Below are positions 25,768 to 34,276 of a DNA stretch of 64,000 nucleotides, piece by piece. The stretch lies in assembly GCA_035326425.1 (NCBI GenBank), contig DAOLFG010000005.1, positions 62,001-126,000 on the forward strand. The letters are read 5' to 3'. Below the pieces are notes generated by a model that ran no database searches, was not told the origin of the DNA, and was given only the letters and a program-made list of their open reading frames with translations. The position numbers and the translations under genes were made by a program. Within the stretch, counting starts at the first letter, position 1; the number at the start of each line of letters is the position of its first letter. Source of the stretch: CALKJU01 sp035326425 (GTDB taxonomy: Bacteria; Pseudomonadota; Alphaproteobacteria; Geminicoccales; Geminicoccaceae).

Positions 25768-26526
25768 ATGCGAACGATCCTCATCATCGGCATCGGTGCC
25801 GGCGATCCCGACTACCTGACCGTCCAGGCGATCGGGGCTCTGAACCGGGCGGGAGTGCTGTTCATCCCGGACAAGGGTGAGGAGAAGGCCGACCTGCGGC
25901 GGCTGCGCACCGAAATATGCGAGCGCTACATCGAGAAGCCCGGCTGGCGCACCGTCGGCTTCGAGATGCCCCGCCGTGCCGAGGCCGGCGACGACTATCT
26001 CGGCACCGTCGACGACTGGCACGCCAGGATCGCGGCGGGCTATGCGGCACTCGTCGAGCGCGAGCTGCCCGATGGCGGATGCGGCGCCTTCCTGGTCTGG
26101 GGCGATCCGGCGCTCTACGATAGCATGATCCGCATCGTCGAGCGCATCGCCGCCGGTGGCATGGCGCTGGAATGGCAGGTCGTCCCCGGCATCACCGCCG
26201 TGCAGGCCCTGGCGGCACGCCACCGCGTCCCGCTCAACCGCATCGGCGAGCCGGTTCTGGTCACAACCGGCCGCCGGCTCGCCGAAGGCGACATGGCCCG
26301 CGACGGCGACGTGGTCGTGATGCTGGATGGCGGGCAGGCCTTCGCCCGCATCGACCCTACCGGCCTCGACATCTATTGGGGCGCCTATCTCGGTACGCCG
26401 GACGAGATCCTGATATCGGGCCCGCTCGCCGAGGTCCGGGACAGGATCGCCGAGACGAGGAGGCGGGCGCGCGAGGCCAAGGGCTGGATCATGGACACCT
26501 ATCTGCTCCGCCGGCGCGCACCCTAG
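25768..26526 (+). CDS. cobF: Precorrin-6A synthase (deacetylating)
   Basis: 252 residues. The tetrapyrrole methylase fold is clear: IIGIGAGDPDYLTVQAIGALNRA at the start, LVWGDPALYDSMIRIVERI in the middle, and VVPGITAVQALAARHRVPLN. The deacetylating CobF type is indicated by the full-length match to the aerobic-pathway enzyme, which methylates C-1 of precorrin-5 and releases the acyl group. No other cobalamin gene and no cobalamin riboswitch is visible nearby. It ends in a 4-base overlap with a convergent esterase gene. Confidence 0.88.
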   Translation: MRTILIIGIGAGDPDYLTVQAIGALNRAGVLFIPDKGEEKADLRRLRTEICERYIEKPGWRTVGFEMPRRAEAGDDYLGTVDDWHARIAAGYAALVERELPDGGCGAFLVWGDPALYDSMIRIVERIAAGGMALEWQVVPGITAVQALAARHRVPLNRIGEPVLVTTGRRLAEGDMARDGDVVVMLDGGQAFARIDPTGLDIYWGAYLGTPDEILISGPLAEVRDRIAETRRRAREAKGWIMDTYLLRRRAP

Positions 26527-27182
26527 TCGGGCCCGACACCCAGGCACTTCGCGAGGAACCTGCCGCCCGCCTCGATTCCATACGGGTCGATGCTGTGCGG
26601 CAACCCCGGCCGTACGATCCCTTCCACGTCGAAGCCAGCCTGCTTCAACCCGCTCACCGCCATCCCGAGTGCCGCCACCGGCACGATGTCGTCGGCATCG
26701 CCGTGGACCAGCATCACCGGCGGCCGCGAGCGGGCCTCGCCCGCCAGCAGCTCCGGCCCCAGCAGCGCGCCGGAGAATCCCAGCACGCCCGCGATCGCCT
26801 CGGGACGCCTCGGCGCCACATGCAGCGACATCATGGTGCCCTGCGAGAATCCGAGCAGGGCCAGCCTCTTGGGCGGCAGGGCGTGGCGCTCGAGCAGTCC
26901 GTCGAGATAGGCGTCGAGAATTGGAGCCGAGCGTCGGATGCCGGCCAGCATCGCCTCCGGCCTGCGGTCCTGCAGGCTGAACCACTGCCGGCCGAACGGC
27001 GCCATGTCGCAGGGCTCGGGCCCGTCCGGCGCATGGAACGCCGTGTCCGGCAGCGCCGGCCGCAGCATCGGGACGAGGTCGATCAGGTCCCGCCCGTCGG
27101 CGCCGACGCCATGCAGCAGGACGACGATCCGCTGCACCGTCCCATGGCCAGGCAGCACCGAGGGGCCGTGAAGCTGGGGCAT
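26523..27182 (-). CDS. Alpha/beta-hydrolase, phospholipase/carboxylesterase (YpfH-like)
   Basis: 219 residues from ATG at 27182 after a GGAGA ribosome site. VVLLHGVGADGRDLIDLVPML is the oxyanion region. The triad is Ser113 in LLGFSQGTMMSL, Asp165 in VHGDADDIVP and His196 in GLPHSID. The closest group is the small carboxylesterase/lysophospholipase family (YpfH, EstB). Substrate not predictable. It is divergent from gluQ. Confidence 0.87.
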   Translation of the reverse strand: MPQLHGPSVLPGHGTVQRIVVLLHGVGADGRDLIDLVPMLRPALPDTAFHAPDGPEPCDMAPFGRQWFSLQDRRPEAMLAGIRRSAPILDAYLDGLLERHALPPKRLALLGFSQGTMMSLHVAPRRPEAIAGVLGFSGALLGPELLAGEARSRPPVMLVHGDADDIVPVAALGMAVSGLKQAGFDVEGIVRPGLPHSIDPYGIEAGGRFLAKCLGVGPD

Positions 27183-27363
27183 GGCGATCCTATCTCCGGC
27201 TGGGACAGACACTTGCACTGTTGCGCTGCCGTTCAGCATGATGGCTGGCGGCGTGCGGCTCAACCGTGCGTGGCGAGACATCGGAGCCGAGATGACGGCT
27301 GGCGGCGGCGGCGCGTTGCTGCGCGGGACGGATTTCCTGCCCCTCTTCGAGGCGGGCGACGCG

Positions 27364-28227
27364 GTGCGTGTCACCCGCTTCGCGCCCAGCCCGACCGGCT
27401 ACCTGCATCTCGGCCACGCCTATTCGGCACTGTTCGCCTGGGAGGCCGCCCGGCAGTCGGGCGGCGCCTTCCGCCTGCGGATCGAGGACATCGACCACCA
27501 GCGCTGCCGGCCGGAGTTCGAGCAGGCGACCTACGAGGATCTGCGCTGGCTCGGCCTCGACTGGGACGGGCCGGCCCGTCGGCAGTCCGACCACATGGAC
27601 ATCTATGCCGACGCCCTCTCCGAGCTGTGCCGCCTCGGCGTCGCCTATCCCTGCTTCTGCTCGCGCAAGCAGATCCGCGCCGAGGTCGAGGAGGCCGGCA
27701 GAGCACCGCACGGCCCCTCGGGCGAGCCGATCTACCCGGGCGTCTGCCGTGGCCTGGCGCCGGCCGAGGCCGAGGCGCGCATGGCACGCGGCGAGCCCTT
27801 CGCCTGGCGTCTCGACGTCGCCAGGGCGCTGGCCATCACCGGCCCGCTGACCTGGCTCGACCACCGCGCCGGCACGGTCACGGCCGATCCCCTGTCGCTC
27901 GGCGACATCGTGATCGCTCGCAAGGACGTGCCGACGAGCTATCATCTGGCGGTGACGGTCGACGATCACCTGCAGGGGGTCACCTTGGTCACGCGCGGCG
28001 AGGACCTCTTCCACGCCACCCATGTCCACCGGCTGCTGCAGGCGCTGCTCGGCCTGCGCGTCCCCACTTGGTATCACCACAATCTGGTGGCCGACTCGCT
28101 GGGCCAGCGGATGTCCAAGCGCAACCGGGCGGTGACGCTGCGCCATCTGCGCGAGAGCCGCCGCACGCCGGACGCCATCTGGAGCCTCATCGGCCTGCCG
28201 CGCCACGAGGTCGCCGGAGCGGCCTAG
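27364..28227 (+). CDS. gluQ: Glutamyl-Q tRNA(Asp) synthetase
   Basis: 287 residues from GTG at 27364, which puts the conserved VTRFAPSPTGYLHLGH right at the N-terminus as in the family; in-frame ATGs at 27181 and 27292 would add residues without family character. The HIGH motif is HLGH, the KMSKS equivalent is RMSKRN, and a zinc site is seen in CFCSRKQ...YPGVCRG. The anticodon-binding domain of GluRS is absent. The enzyme attaches glutamate to queuosine-34 of tRNA(Asp). It shares one base with the following lipase gene (TAGTG). Confidence 0.9.
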   Translation: MRVTRFAPSPTGYLHLGHAYSALFAWEAARQSGGAFRLRIEDIDHQRCRPEFEQATYEDLRWLGLDWDGPARRQSDHMDIYADALSELCRLGVAYPCFCSRKQIRAEVEEAGRAPHGPSGEPIYPGVCRGLAPAEAEARMARGEPFAWRLDVARALAITGPLTWLDHRAGTVTADPLSLGDIVIARKDVPTSYHLAVTVDDHLQGVTLVTRGEDLFHATHVHRLLQALLGLRVPTWYHHNLVADSLGQRMSKRNRAVTLRHLRESRRTPDAIWSLIGLPRHEVAGAA

Positions 28228-29156
28228 TGCGGCGGCTGGCGACGCTCGTCCTGGCCCTCGTTCTGCTCGGCGGCTGCGCCGCGGTCCCCGCTCCCCCGGT
28301 CGACGACACCGATGCCGGCCGGCCCAGCGCCGTGTGGCGGCCCGAGGGCACGCCTCGCGCCGTGCTGCTGGCCCTGCACGGCTTCAACGACCACCACACC
28401 GCCTTCGCCGAGTTCGGGCCCTGGGCCGCCGGCCAGGGCGTGCTGGTCGAGGCCTACGACCAGCGAGGCTTCGGCGCCAACCCGGACCACGGCCGCTGGC
28501 CCGGCGCCGAGGCGCTGACCGCCGACCTGCGCGCCGCCGTCGTCCGGCTGCGCCAGCAGCATCCGGGCGTGCCGCTCTACGTCCTGGGCGAGAGCATGGG
28601 AGCCGCCGTGATCACGGTGGCGATGACCGGTTCCGACGCCCCCGAGGTCGACGGCATCGTGCTCAGCGCCCCGGCGGTGTGGGGCGGTGCGGCCCTCAAC
28701 CCGTTCTATCGGGCCACCTTGTGGGTGATGCGCAACGTCGTGCCGTCGATGACCCTGACCGGCCGCGGCCTGGGCAAGCAGGCTTCCGACAACATCCCGA
28801 TGCTGCGGGCGCTCGGTGCCGATCCGCTGTTCATCAAGGAGACGCGCGTCGACGCCATCGGCGGCGTCGTCGACCTGATGGGCGAGGCCCTGCAGCGCGG
28901 ACCGGCGCTGACCACCCGCAAGCTGGTGCTGATCGGCCAGCGCGACGAGATCGTCCCGCCCGAGGCGCAGGAGACCTTCGTCGCCTCGCTGCCGGCCAGC
29001 GGCTGCACGCTGGTCTCCTATCCCGAGGGCTGGCACCTGCTGCTGCGCGACCTGCAACGCCAGCGGGTCTGGCAGGACATCCTGGGCTGGATCGGCAACG
29101 GGACCCCACCCTCGGGCCTCGCCACCGCCTGTCCCGCCGCCGACCTAGGAAGCTGA
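28227..29156 (+). CDS. Lipoprotein alpha/beta-hydrolase (lysophospholipase/monoacylglycerol lipase-like)
   Basis: 309 residues from GTG at 28227. The N-terminus is a lipoprotein signal with lipobox LLGGC, the lipid-bearing cysteine being residue 17. The hydrolase core follows: LLALHGFNDHHTAF, AYDQRGFGANPDHGRWPG, nucleophile Ser123 in VLGESMGAAV, Asp in IGQRDEIVPP and His in PEGWHLLLRD. This is the PldB/monoacylglycerol lipase group, here tethered to a membrane facing the periplasm. Its last 12 bases overlap the convergent DUF72 gene. Confidence 0.87.
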   Translation: MRRLATLVLALVLLGGCAAVPAPPVDDTDAGRPSAVWRPEGTPRAVLLALHGFNDHHTAFAEFGPWAAGQGVLVEAYDQRGFGANPDHGRWPGAEALTADLRAAVVRLRQQHPGVPLYVLGESMGAAVITVAMTGSDAPEVDGIVLSAPAVWGGAALNPFYRATLWVMRNVVPSMTLTGRGLGKQASDNIPMLRALGADPLFIKETRVDAIGGVVDLMGEALQRGPALTTRKLVLIGQRDEIVPPEAQETFVASLPASGCTLVSYPEGWHLLLRDLQRQRVWQDILGWIGNGTPPSGLATACPAADLGS

Positions 29157-29969
29157 GCCGCCGACCCGTTCGATCAGCGCCATGGCGGCCGCCGGATTGC
29201 GCTCCTTGAAGCCGCTGATGACATAGAGGAACACCTCGCGCTCCTGGCCGTCGGCCCCGTCCGGCGTCACCTGCTCCAGCCCCTCCGGGCGCCGGCCGGC
29301 CGCCCAGGCGCGCGCCCGCCCGGCCCAGGCGTCGAGCGCCGCCTCGCCATAGCCCGCCGCATGCTCCTCGCTGGTGCCCATGATCCGGGCATAGACGAAG
29401 GGTGCCACGACGTCGGCGATCTGCGGATAGGACCCGTCGGCCGCCGCCACGATCGCAACGCCGTGCTCGCGGGCCAGCGCCACCACCTCGGGCGAACGGA
29501 AGCTGTCGTGGCGCAGCTCGACGGCATGCCGGACCTCCCGGCCGTCGACCCTCTTCGGCAGCAGCGCCATGAAGGCGGCGAGGTCGTCGAGATCCAGCTT
29601 CTTGGTGGTCATGAACTGCCAGTTCACCGGCCCGAGCTTGTCCTTCAGCTCCATCACGCCACTGGTGAAGAACCGCTCGATGGATTGCCCGGCCTCGGCC
29701 AACACACGGCGATTGGTGGCGAAGCGCGGTCCCTTCACGGCGAAGACGAAATCGTCGGGCGTCTCGGCGTACCACTTGGCGAAGCTCTCGGGCTTCTGCG
29801 AGCCGTAGTAGGTGCCGTTGATCTCGATCGAGGTCAGCCTGCGGCTGGCATATTCCAGCTCGCGCTTCTGCGGCAGGCCCTTCGGATAGAACGGCCCCCG
29901 CCACGGCTCGTAGGTCCAGCCTCCGATCCCGACGCGGATGCGCCCCGGCTGCGGTGTCGCCATCGGCAC
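29145..29969 (-). CDS. DUF72 (YecE-like) protein
   Basis: 274 residues. RVGIGGWTYEPWRGPFYPKGLPQKRELEYAS at the start, SIEINGTYYGSQKPESFAKWYAETPDDFVFAVKGPRFAT and the later HAVELRHDSF are the conserved DUF72 blocks of a TIM-barrel-like fold. Biochemical function of the family is unsettled. The gene is the last of a minus-strand group after ftsE-ftsX, 7 bases downstream of ftsX, and overlaps the lipase gene end. Confidence 0.88.
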   Translation of the reverse strand: MPMATPQPGRIRVGIGGWTYEPWRGPFYPKGLPQKRELEYASRRLTSIEINGTYYGSQKPESFAKWYAETPDDFVFAVKGPRFATNRRVLAEAGQSIERFFTSGVMELKDKLGPVNWQFMTTKKLDLDDLAAFMALLPKRVDGREVRHAVELRHDSFRSPEVVALAREHGVAIVAAADGSYPQIADVVAPFVYARIMGTSEEHAAGYGEAALDAWAGRARAWAAGRRPEGLEQVTPDGADGQEREVFLYVISGFKERNPAAAMALIERVGGSAS

Positions 29970-29976
29970 TCCCTGC

Positions 29977-30846
29977 TCAACGCAGCCGCGCCAGCCCGGT
30001 ATTGGCCGAGACCCGCGCGGTCAGCGTCGCGAGCAGTACACCCACCACCGGCACGCAGGCCAGCAGGACCCAGTCGATGGCTCGGAGCTCCTGCGTCGGC
30101 ATATCGAGATGGCCGAGGCCCCAGGCCGTCCCCACGAGCGTCAGCGCCGCCAGCAGGAAGCCGGCAACGGCGCCGCGCAGGCCGCTCGCCAGCGCGTGCT
30201 GCTCGAACTGCCGCGCCACATAGCTGTCGGCCGCCCCCATCATCCGCAACAGCTCGACGGTCTCGTCGTGCTGATCCAGGCTGAGCCGCGTCACCACCGC
30301 CACGACCGCGATGCCGGCGACCAGGAGCAGCACGCCCAGCACCACGCCGGCCATCCGCAGCACGCGCGCCGTCCGGGTGACCTCGAGCGACCGCGTCGGC
30401 ACGACATCGACCGCCGCGTCCCGGGCCACCGTCGCGAGCGCGGCCGAGACCTCGGTCGCGCTCGGCTCGACACCCTGGTTGTAGATCACGTCGATGATGC
30501 GCGGCAGCGGCAGCCGACCGAGATCCTGGAGGCCGCCGAGCCAGGGCTCGACCAGCTCGACCATCTCCTCGGCCGACACCGGCTGCGCCGAGGCCACGCC
30601 CGGCAGCGACCGGAGCAGCGCCAGGATGCGCGAGGTCTCGTCCGCGCCGGCCTCGCCCTCCTGGGCGGGCGGCAGCGAGACGGTCAGCATGCGCGGCTCG
30701 CGGCTGACGGAGCTGATCCGGCCGTCGGCCACCGCCGCCAGCGCGAACGCCAGGATCGCCAGGTAGATCAGCGCGCCGGTGATCCAGGTCATGAAGCGGC
30801 TGGCCGGCGTGCGAGCCAGCGGCAGGTCGCGACGTGCCGGAGCCAT
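29977..30846 (-). CDS. ftsX: Cell division protein FtsX
   Basis: 289 residues, four membrane segments: one near residue 20-42 (FMTWITGALIYLAILAFALAAV), a periplasmic domain of about 130 residues, then three at about 165-188, 220-245 and 260-280. SLDQHDETVELLRMMGAADSYVARQFEQHAL is the conserved cytoplasmic coupling region of FtsX. With FtsE it controls peptidoglycan hydrolases at the septum. Six bases follow ftsE. Confidence 0.9.
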   Translation of the reverse strand: MAPARRDLPLARTPASRFMTWITGALIYLAILAFALAAVADGRISSVSREPRMLTVSLPPAQEGEAGADETSRILALLRSLPGVASAQPVSAEEMVELVEPWLGGLQDLGRLPLPRIIDVIYNQGVEPSATEVSAALATVARDAAVDVVPTRSLEVTRTARVLRMAGVVLGVLLLVAGIAVVAVVTRLSLDQHDETVELLRMMGAADSYVARQFEQHALASGLRGAVAGFLLAALTLVGTAWGLGHLDMPTQELRAIDWVLLACVPVVGVLLATLTARVSANTGLARLR

Positions 30847-30852
30847 CGCCGG

Positions 30853-31572
30853 CTACTCCGCCGCGCCGAGCGTGGGCTCGGCCGCCACGGCGAGGCATCC
30901 CGCTTCCATCCTCAGCACCGGGAACGTGTAGCGGCGCAGCAGCTCCTGGCTGTGCGTCGCGAACACAACGGCGGTCCCCAGCTTGTGGAGCTGCACGAAC
31001 AGATGCATCAGCCGCTCCGCGCGCGCCGGATCGAGGTTGGAGGTGGGCTCGTCCGCCAGCAGCAGGCTCGGCCTGCACACCACCGCGCGCGCCACGGCCA
31101 CCAGCTGGCGCTGGCCCATCGACAGCGATTTCGGCTTGGCGTCGACCATCTCGCCGAGCCCAAGCCAGCCCAGCATCTCCGAGACATAACTGGCGATCTG
31201 GATGTCCGAGGCGCCGGCGATGCGCAGCGGTAGCGCCACGTTCTCGAACGCGCTCAGGTGATCGATGAGACGTAGGTCCTGGAATACGACTCCGATGCGA
31301 CGGCGGACCGTACCGGCCTCTTCGCGGCCGAGCTTGGAGACATCGCGGCCGAAAAGCGATACCGTACCACGAGATGGCTGATAGGACAGGCTGAGCAGAC
31401 GAAGCAGCGAGGTCTTGCCGGCGCCGCTCGGACCGACGAGGAAATGGAAGCTGCCGGCCCGCAGGACGAGGTCGACGTCGCGCAGCACCTCGCCGGCAAC
31501 GCCGTAGCGCATGCCGATCTGGTGCAACCGGACGACGGTCGCCCCATCGTCGCTCAAGCCGACCCCCGCCAT
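30853..31572 (-). CDS. ftsE: Cell division ATP-binding protein FtsE
   Basis: 239 residues. Walker A GPSGAGKTS at 47-55, Q-loop VVFQDLRLIDHLSAFENVALPL (a FtsE hallmark), Walker B LLLADEPTSNLD and H-loop ATHSQELL. The signature reads LSMGQRQ instead of the usual LSGGEQQ; such change is tolerated in some ATPases but is worth noting. The gene is divergent from the zinc-ribbon/DUF3426 gene, the usual alphaproteobacterial layout. Confidence 0.92.
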   Translation of the reverse strand: MAGVGLSDDGATVVRLHQIGMRYGVAGEVLRDVDLVLRAGSFHFLVGPSGAGKTSLLRLLSLSYQPSRGTVSLFGRDVSKLGREEAGTVRRRIGVVFQDLRLIDHLSAFENVALPLRIAGASDIQIASYVSEMLGWLGLGEMVDAKPKSLSMGQRQLVAVARAVVCRPSLLLADEPTSNLDPARAERLMHLFVQLHKLGTAVVFATHSQELLRRYTFPVLRMEAGCLAVAAEPTLGAAE

Positions 31573-31662
31573 GACACCGACACTTACACGCTCGGGCGTT
31601 TTAGTCTAGATGGCAATCAACCTGTGCGTGAGAAAACCGGGGCGAGATAGAGCGAGAAGCGG

Positions 31663-32358
31663 ATGATCCTTATCTGTCCCGAATGTGCTACCCGCTACCG
31701 GCTGGCCGACAATGCCATCGGCCCGGACGGTCGCAGCGTCCGCTGCAAGGCTTGCGGTCACCGGTGGCACGCGACCCTGGCGAGCGTCGCCGCCGCCGAG
31801 CTGGCCGCCGCCTCGCCGCCCGCCCGGCCACCGGTCGCCGCACCGCCGCCGCAGGCCGTGCCCGAGCCGCCGGAGCCGGCGCCCCTGCCGCCGCCGCTCG
31901 CCGCCGGCAGCCGCAGCCGGCGCGACCGGGCGCTGGGCGCCGTCGCTTGGCTCTGCCTGGCCCTGCTGGTGCTGGTGCTGACCGCCGCCTATGTCGGCCG
32001 CAACCAGGTGGTCGAGGCCTTCCCCTCGATGGCCACGGTCTACCAGAAGGTCGGGCTGCGGGTGGAGCTGCGCAGCGGCCTGGAGCTGCGCAACCTCAAC
32101 TCGGTCCGCACCGAGGAGAACGGCCGGCAGGTCCTCGTGGTGACCGGCGAGATCCACAACACCGTCGATCAGGAGCGCAGCCTGCCGCGGGTTCGCGTGG
32201 CACTGCTCGACGATTCGCGCGGCGAGATCGAGTTCGGGCTGTTCGACGCCGTCGACCGCACGCTGGCCGGCGGATCCACCACCCGCTTCGAGGCGCGGCT
32301 GGTGGATCCGCCGGAATCGGCCAAGACCTACAGCGTCTCGCTCGCCGACAGGCTGTAG
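31663..32358 (+). CDS. MJ0042 zinc-ribbon / DUF3426 membrane protein
   Basis: 231 residues. The N-terminal 40 residues carry a zinc ribbon with ICPECATRY and VRCKACGHRW (two CxxC pairs). A Pro/Ala-rich linker, one membrane segment near 92-110 (LGAVAWLCLALLVLVLTAAYVG) and a C-terminal DUF3426 domain follow (VVTGEIHNTVDQERSLPRVRVALLDDSRGEIEFGLF). Proteins of this form sit next to ftsE in many alphaproteobacteria; the function is unknown. Followed closely by tadA. Confidence 0.88.
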   Translation: MILICPECATRYRLADNAIGPDGRSVRCKACGHRWHATLASVAAAELAAASPPARPPVAAPPPQAVPEPPEPAPLPPPLAAGSRSRRDRALGAVAWLCLALLVLVLTAAYVGRNQVVEAFPSMATVYQKVGLRVELRSGLELRNLNSVRTEENGRQVLVVTGEIHNTVDQERSLPRVRVALLDDSRGEIEFGLFDAVDRTLAGGSTTRFEARLVDPPESAKTYSVSLADRL

Positions 32359-32382
32359 CCGGCGTTGGAGGCCGCCTCGCCG

Positions 32383-32817
32383 ATGCAGCTGGCGCTGGCC
32401 GAGGCCGAGGCGGCGGCCCGGCGCGGCGAGGTGCCGGTGGGGGCGGTGCTTATCGGGCCCGATCGTGGGGTCCTGGTGCGCGACGGCAACCGGATCGTCG
32501 AGCTGTCCGATCCGACCGCCCATGCCGAGATGCTGGTGCTGCGCCGCGCCGCCTCGGCCAGGGGTGCGCCGCGGCTGGTCGACTGCGACCTCTGGGTCAC
32601 GCTGGAACCCTGTCCGATGTGCGCCCATGCCATCGGCCTCGCCCGCATCCGCAGACTCTATTTCGGCGCCGGCGATCCCAAGGCCGGCGGCGTCGAGCAC
32701 GGCCCCCGCATCTTCCACAGCAGCTCCTGCCACCATCGGCCGGAGGTCTATGGCGGCATCGGCGAAAGCCGCGCCGCCGAGCTGTTGCGCGCCTTCTTCC
32801 AGGAGCGTCGCCGATGA
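32383..32817 (+). CDS. tadA: tRNA-specific adenosine deaminase
   Basis: 144 residues from ATG at 32383 with GGAGG 11 bases upstream; a TTG at 32365 is an alternative start adding six residues. The zinc site is His47-Ala-Glu49 (THAEMLVL in context PTAHAEM) and Cys77/Cys80 in LEPCPMCAHAI. Together with GEVPVGAVLI and YFGAGDPKAGGVEHG this identifies the deaminase that converts A34 to inosine in tRNA(Arg). Its stop codon overlaps the next small gene by 4 bases. Confidence 0.92.
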   Translation: MQLALAEAEAAARRGEVPVGAVLIGPDRGVLVRDGNRIVELSDPTAHAEMLVLRRAASARGAPRLVDCDLWVTLEPCPMCAHAIGLARIRRLYFGAGDPKAGGVEHGPRIFHSSSCHHRPEVYGGIGESRAAELLRAFFQERRR

Positions 32818-32993
32818 CCGACGATCGGATCTTCGCCCTCGTCGCCATGGTGAGCATCCTGCTCTGGGTCGGCGGCGGCCAGCTCGCCGATCCGCGGATG
32901 CGCCGGATGGCGCGCAGCGGCGCCTACGTCATCCTGGTGGTCGGCCTGGGCCTCGCCATCATCCGCGCCCTGCTCTGGCTAGGCTCCGGGTAG
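32814..32993 (+). CDS. Small membrane protein, 59 residues
   Basis: The ATG sits in the stop codon of tadA (ATGA), which supports translation. The product has two hydrophobic segments, IFALVAMVSILLWVGGGQL and GAYVILVVGLGLAIIRALLWL, joined by a short basic loop (RMRRMARSG). I recognise no family. Its 3' end overlaps the convergent nnrU gene by 15 bases. Confidence 0.65.
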   Translation: MTDDRIFALVAMVSILLWVGGGQLADPRMRRMARSGAYVILVVGLGLAIIRALLWLGSG

Positions 32994-33653
32994 GACCGCC
33001 ACCCCGAACAGCCACGGGTGCAGCAGGATCAGCGCCACGTAGAGGACCAGGGCGATCCCGACGCGCTGCCAGCCGATCTCGGCCGCCGAGAAATGCTGCC
33101 GGTGCCGGGCGATCGCCCACAGCGGCAGGATCGAGGTGGTGGCCCGCAGCGCCGGCCAGCTCGCCGGCGCGCGCAGCGCCTGCTTGCGGTCGAGCGACGC
33201 CATGCCGGCCAGCGCCAGCGCGGCGAAGCTGCCGAAGAACAGCACGGACGCGAGGTCGCCGTTGGCCAGCAGGTGCGTCAGCGCCCACAGCGCGATGGCC
33301 CACATCACCGGATGCCGCGTCACGCGCAGGACGCCGCGCGCCGGGGCGTCGTCCGGCCCACCGACCGCGCTCGGGTTGGGCTGGCTGACCCCGCCTACCA
33401 GCAGCAGCAGGGCGAAGGGCATCACCAGGAACGGCAGATGCCGCACCGCCGGCCCCGAGGGCCAGAGCTCGATCCAGGGTGCGGCCCGCCACGCCAGCAC
33501 CAGCCAGACCATGGCGAGAAGGGCGATCACGGAATAGATTGCCATGAAGGCGCGCTCGCCGAGCGTGGCGACGAGACCGGATCTGAGCCCGCCGCTGGAG
33601 ATGCCGATATGGGTGCCGAGCAGGAACAGCGCCGCGATGATCAGGTTGGTCAT
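32979..33653 (-). CDS. NnrU family membrane protein
   Basis: 224 residues with about six membrane segments. LLGTHIGISSGGLRSGLVATLGERAFMAIYSVIALLAM at the N-terminus and GVLRVTRHPVMWAIALWALTHLLANGD in the middle are the NnrU signatures; the latter resembles isoprenylcysteine methyltransferase-like membrane proteins. NnrU was first seen near nitrite/NO reduction genes and an NnrU-related protein (15-cis-zeta-carotene isomerase) binds haem; there are no denitrification genes here. Confidence 0.88.
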   Translation of the reverse strand: MTNLIIAALFLLGTHIGISSGGLRSGLVATLGERAFMAIYSVIALLAMVWLVLAWRAAPWIELWPSGPAVRHLPFLVMPFALLLLVGGVSQPNPSAVGGPDDAPARGVLRVTRHPVMWAIALWALTHLLANGDLASVLFFGSFAALALAGMASLDRKQALRAPASWPALRATTSILPLWAIARHRQHFSAAEIGWQRVGIALVLYVALILLHPWLFGVAVLPGA

Positions 33654-33715
33654 GGCTTGCCCCGGCTCCCGTCACGGCCGACCGCGATCCGGTCAATCTA
33701 GTAGGAGGGCGTGAG

Positions 33716-34276
33716 ATGCGCGAGACGCTGGTGTTCCTGCTGGGCCTGCTGCTGATGGTCGGGGGCACCGCCCATGCGGCGGCGCCCGAAGGCGGCTTCG
33801 CCTACCGCTTCACCTCGATCGAAGGCGACCCGATGCCGCTCGACCAGTGGCGGGGCCGCCCCGTCCTGGTGGTGAATACCGCCTCCTACTGTGGCTACAC
33901 CCGGCAGTTCGACGGCCTGCAGGCGCTGTGGGACCGCTATCGCGATCGCGGCCTCGTCGTGGTCGGCGTCCCGTCCAACGATTTCGGTGGCCAGGAGCCC
34001 GGCAGCAATGCCGAGATCAAGACGTTCTGCGAGGCCAACTTCGCCGTCGACTTCCCGATGACCGAGAAGGTGCATGTCAGGGGTGCGGAGTCCCACCCGC
34101 TGTTCGGCTGGTTGCGGCGGGAGCTGGGCTCCGAGGTCGGGCCGGACTGGAACTTCCACAAGTTCCTGATCGGCCCCGATGGTGCCGCCGTCGCCACCTG
34201 GCCGTCCGCCGTCGAGCCCGGATCGGCCGAGATCACCGGCGCCATCGAGGGTCTGCTCGCGCGGCCGGCCTCCTGA
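33716..34276 (+). CDS. Exported glutathione peroxidase family protein
   Basis: 186 residues. A signal peptide (LLGLLLMVGGTAHA, cut near residue 20-22) sends it to the periplasm, unlike most bacterial GPx. Peroxidatic Cys59 is in NTASYCGYTRQFDGLQ, and the other catalytic residues are Gln93 (FGGQEPG), Trp145 and Asn146 (DWNFHKFLI). Such enzymes usually work with thioredoxin-like donors rather than glutathione. Its stop codon overlaps the probable start of the redox cyclase gene, which hints at shared redox signalling (inference). Confidence 0.9.
   Translation: MRETLVFLLGLLLMVGGTAHAAAPEGGFAYRFTSIEGDPMPLDQWRGRPVLVVNTASYCGYTRQFDGLQALWDRYRDRGLVVVGVPSNDFGGQEPGSNAEIKTFCEANFAVDFPMTEKVHVRGAESHPLFGWLRRELGSEVGPDWNFHKFLIGPDGAAVATWPSAVEPGSAEITGAIEGLLARPAS

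Noticed and set aside
27181..27363. Longer N-terminus for the glutamyl-Q synthetase starting at 27181 or 27292
   Set aside because: The extra residues have no family similarity; the catalytic core begins immediately after GTG 27364.
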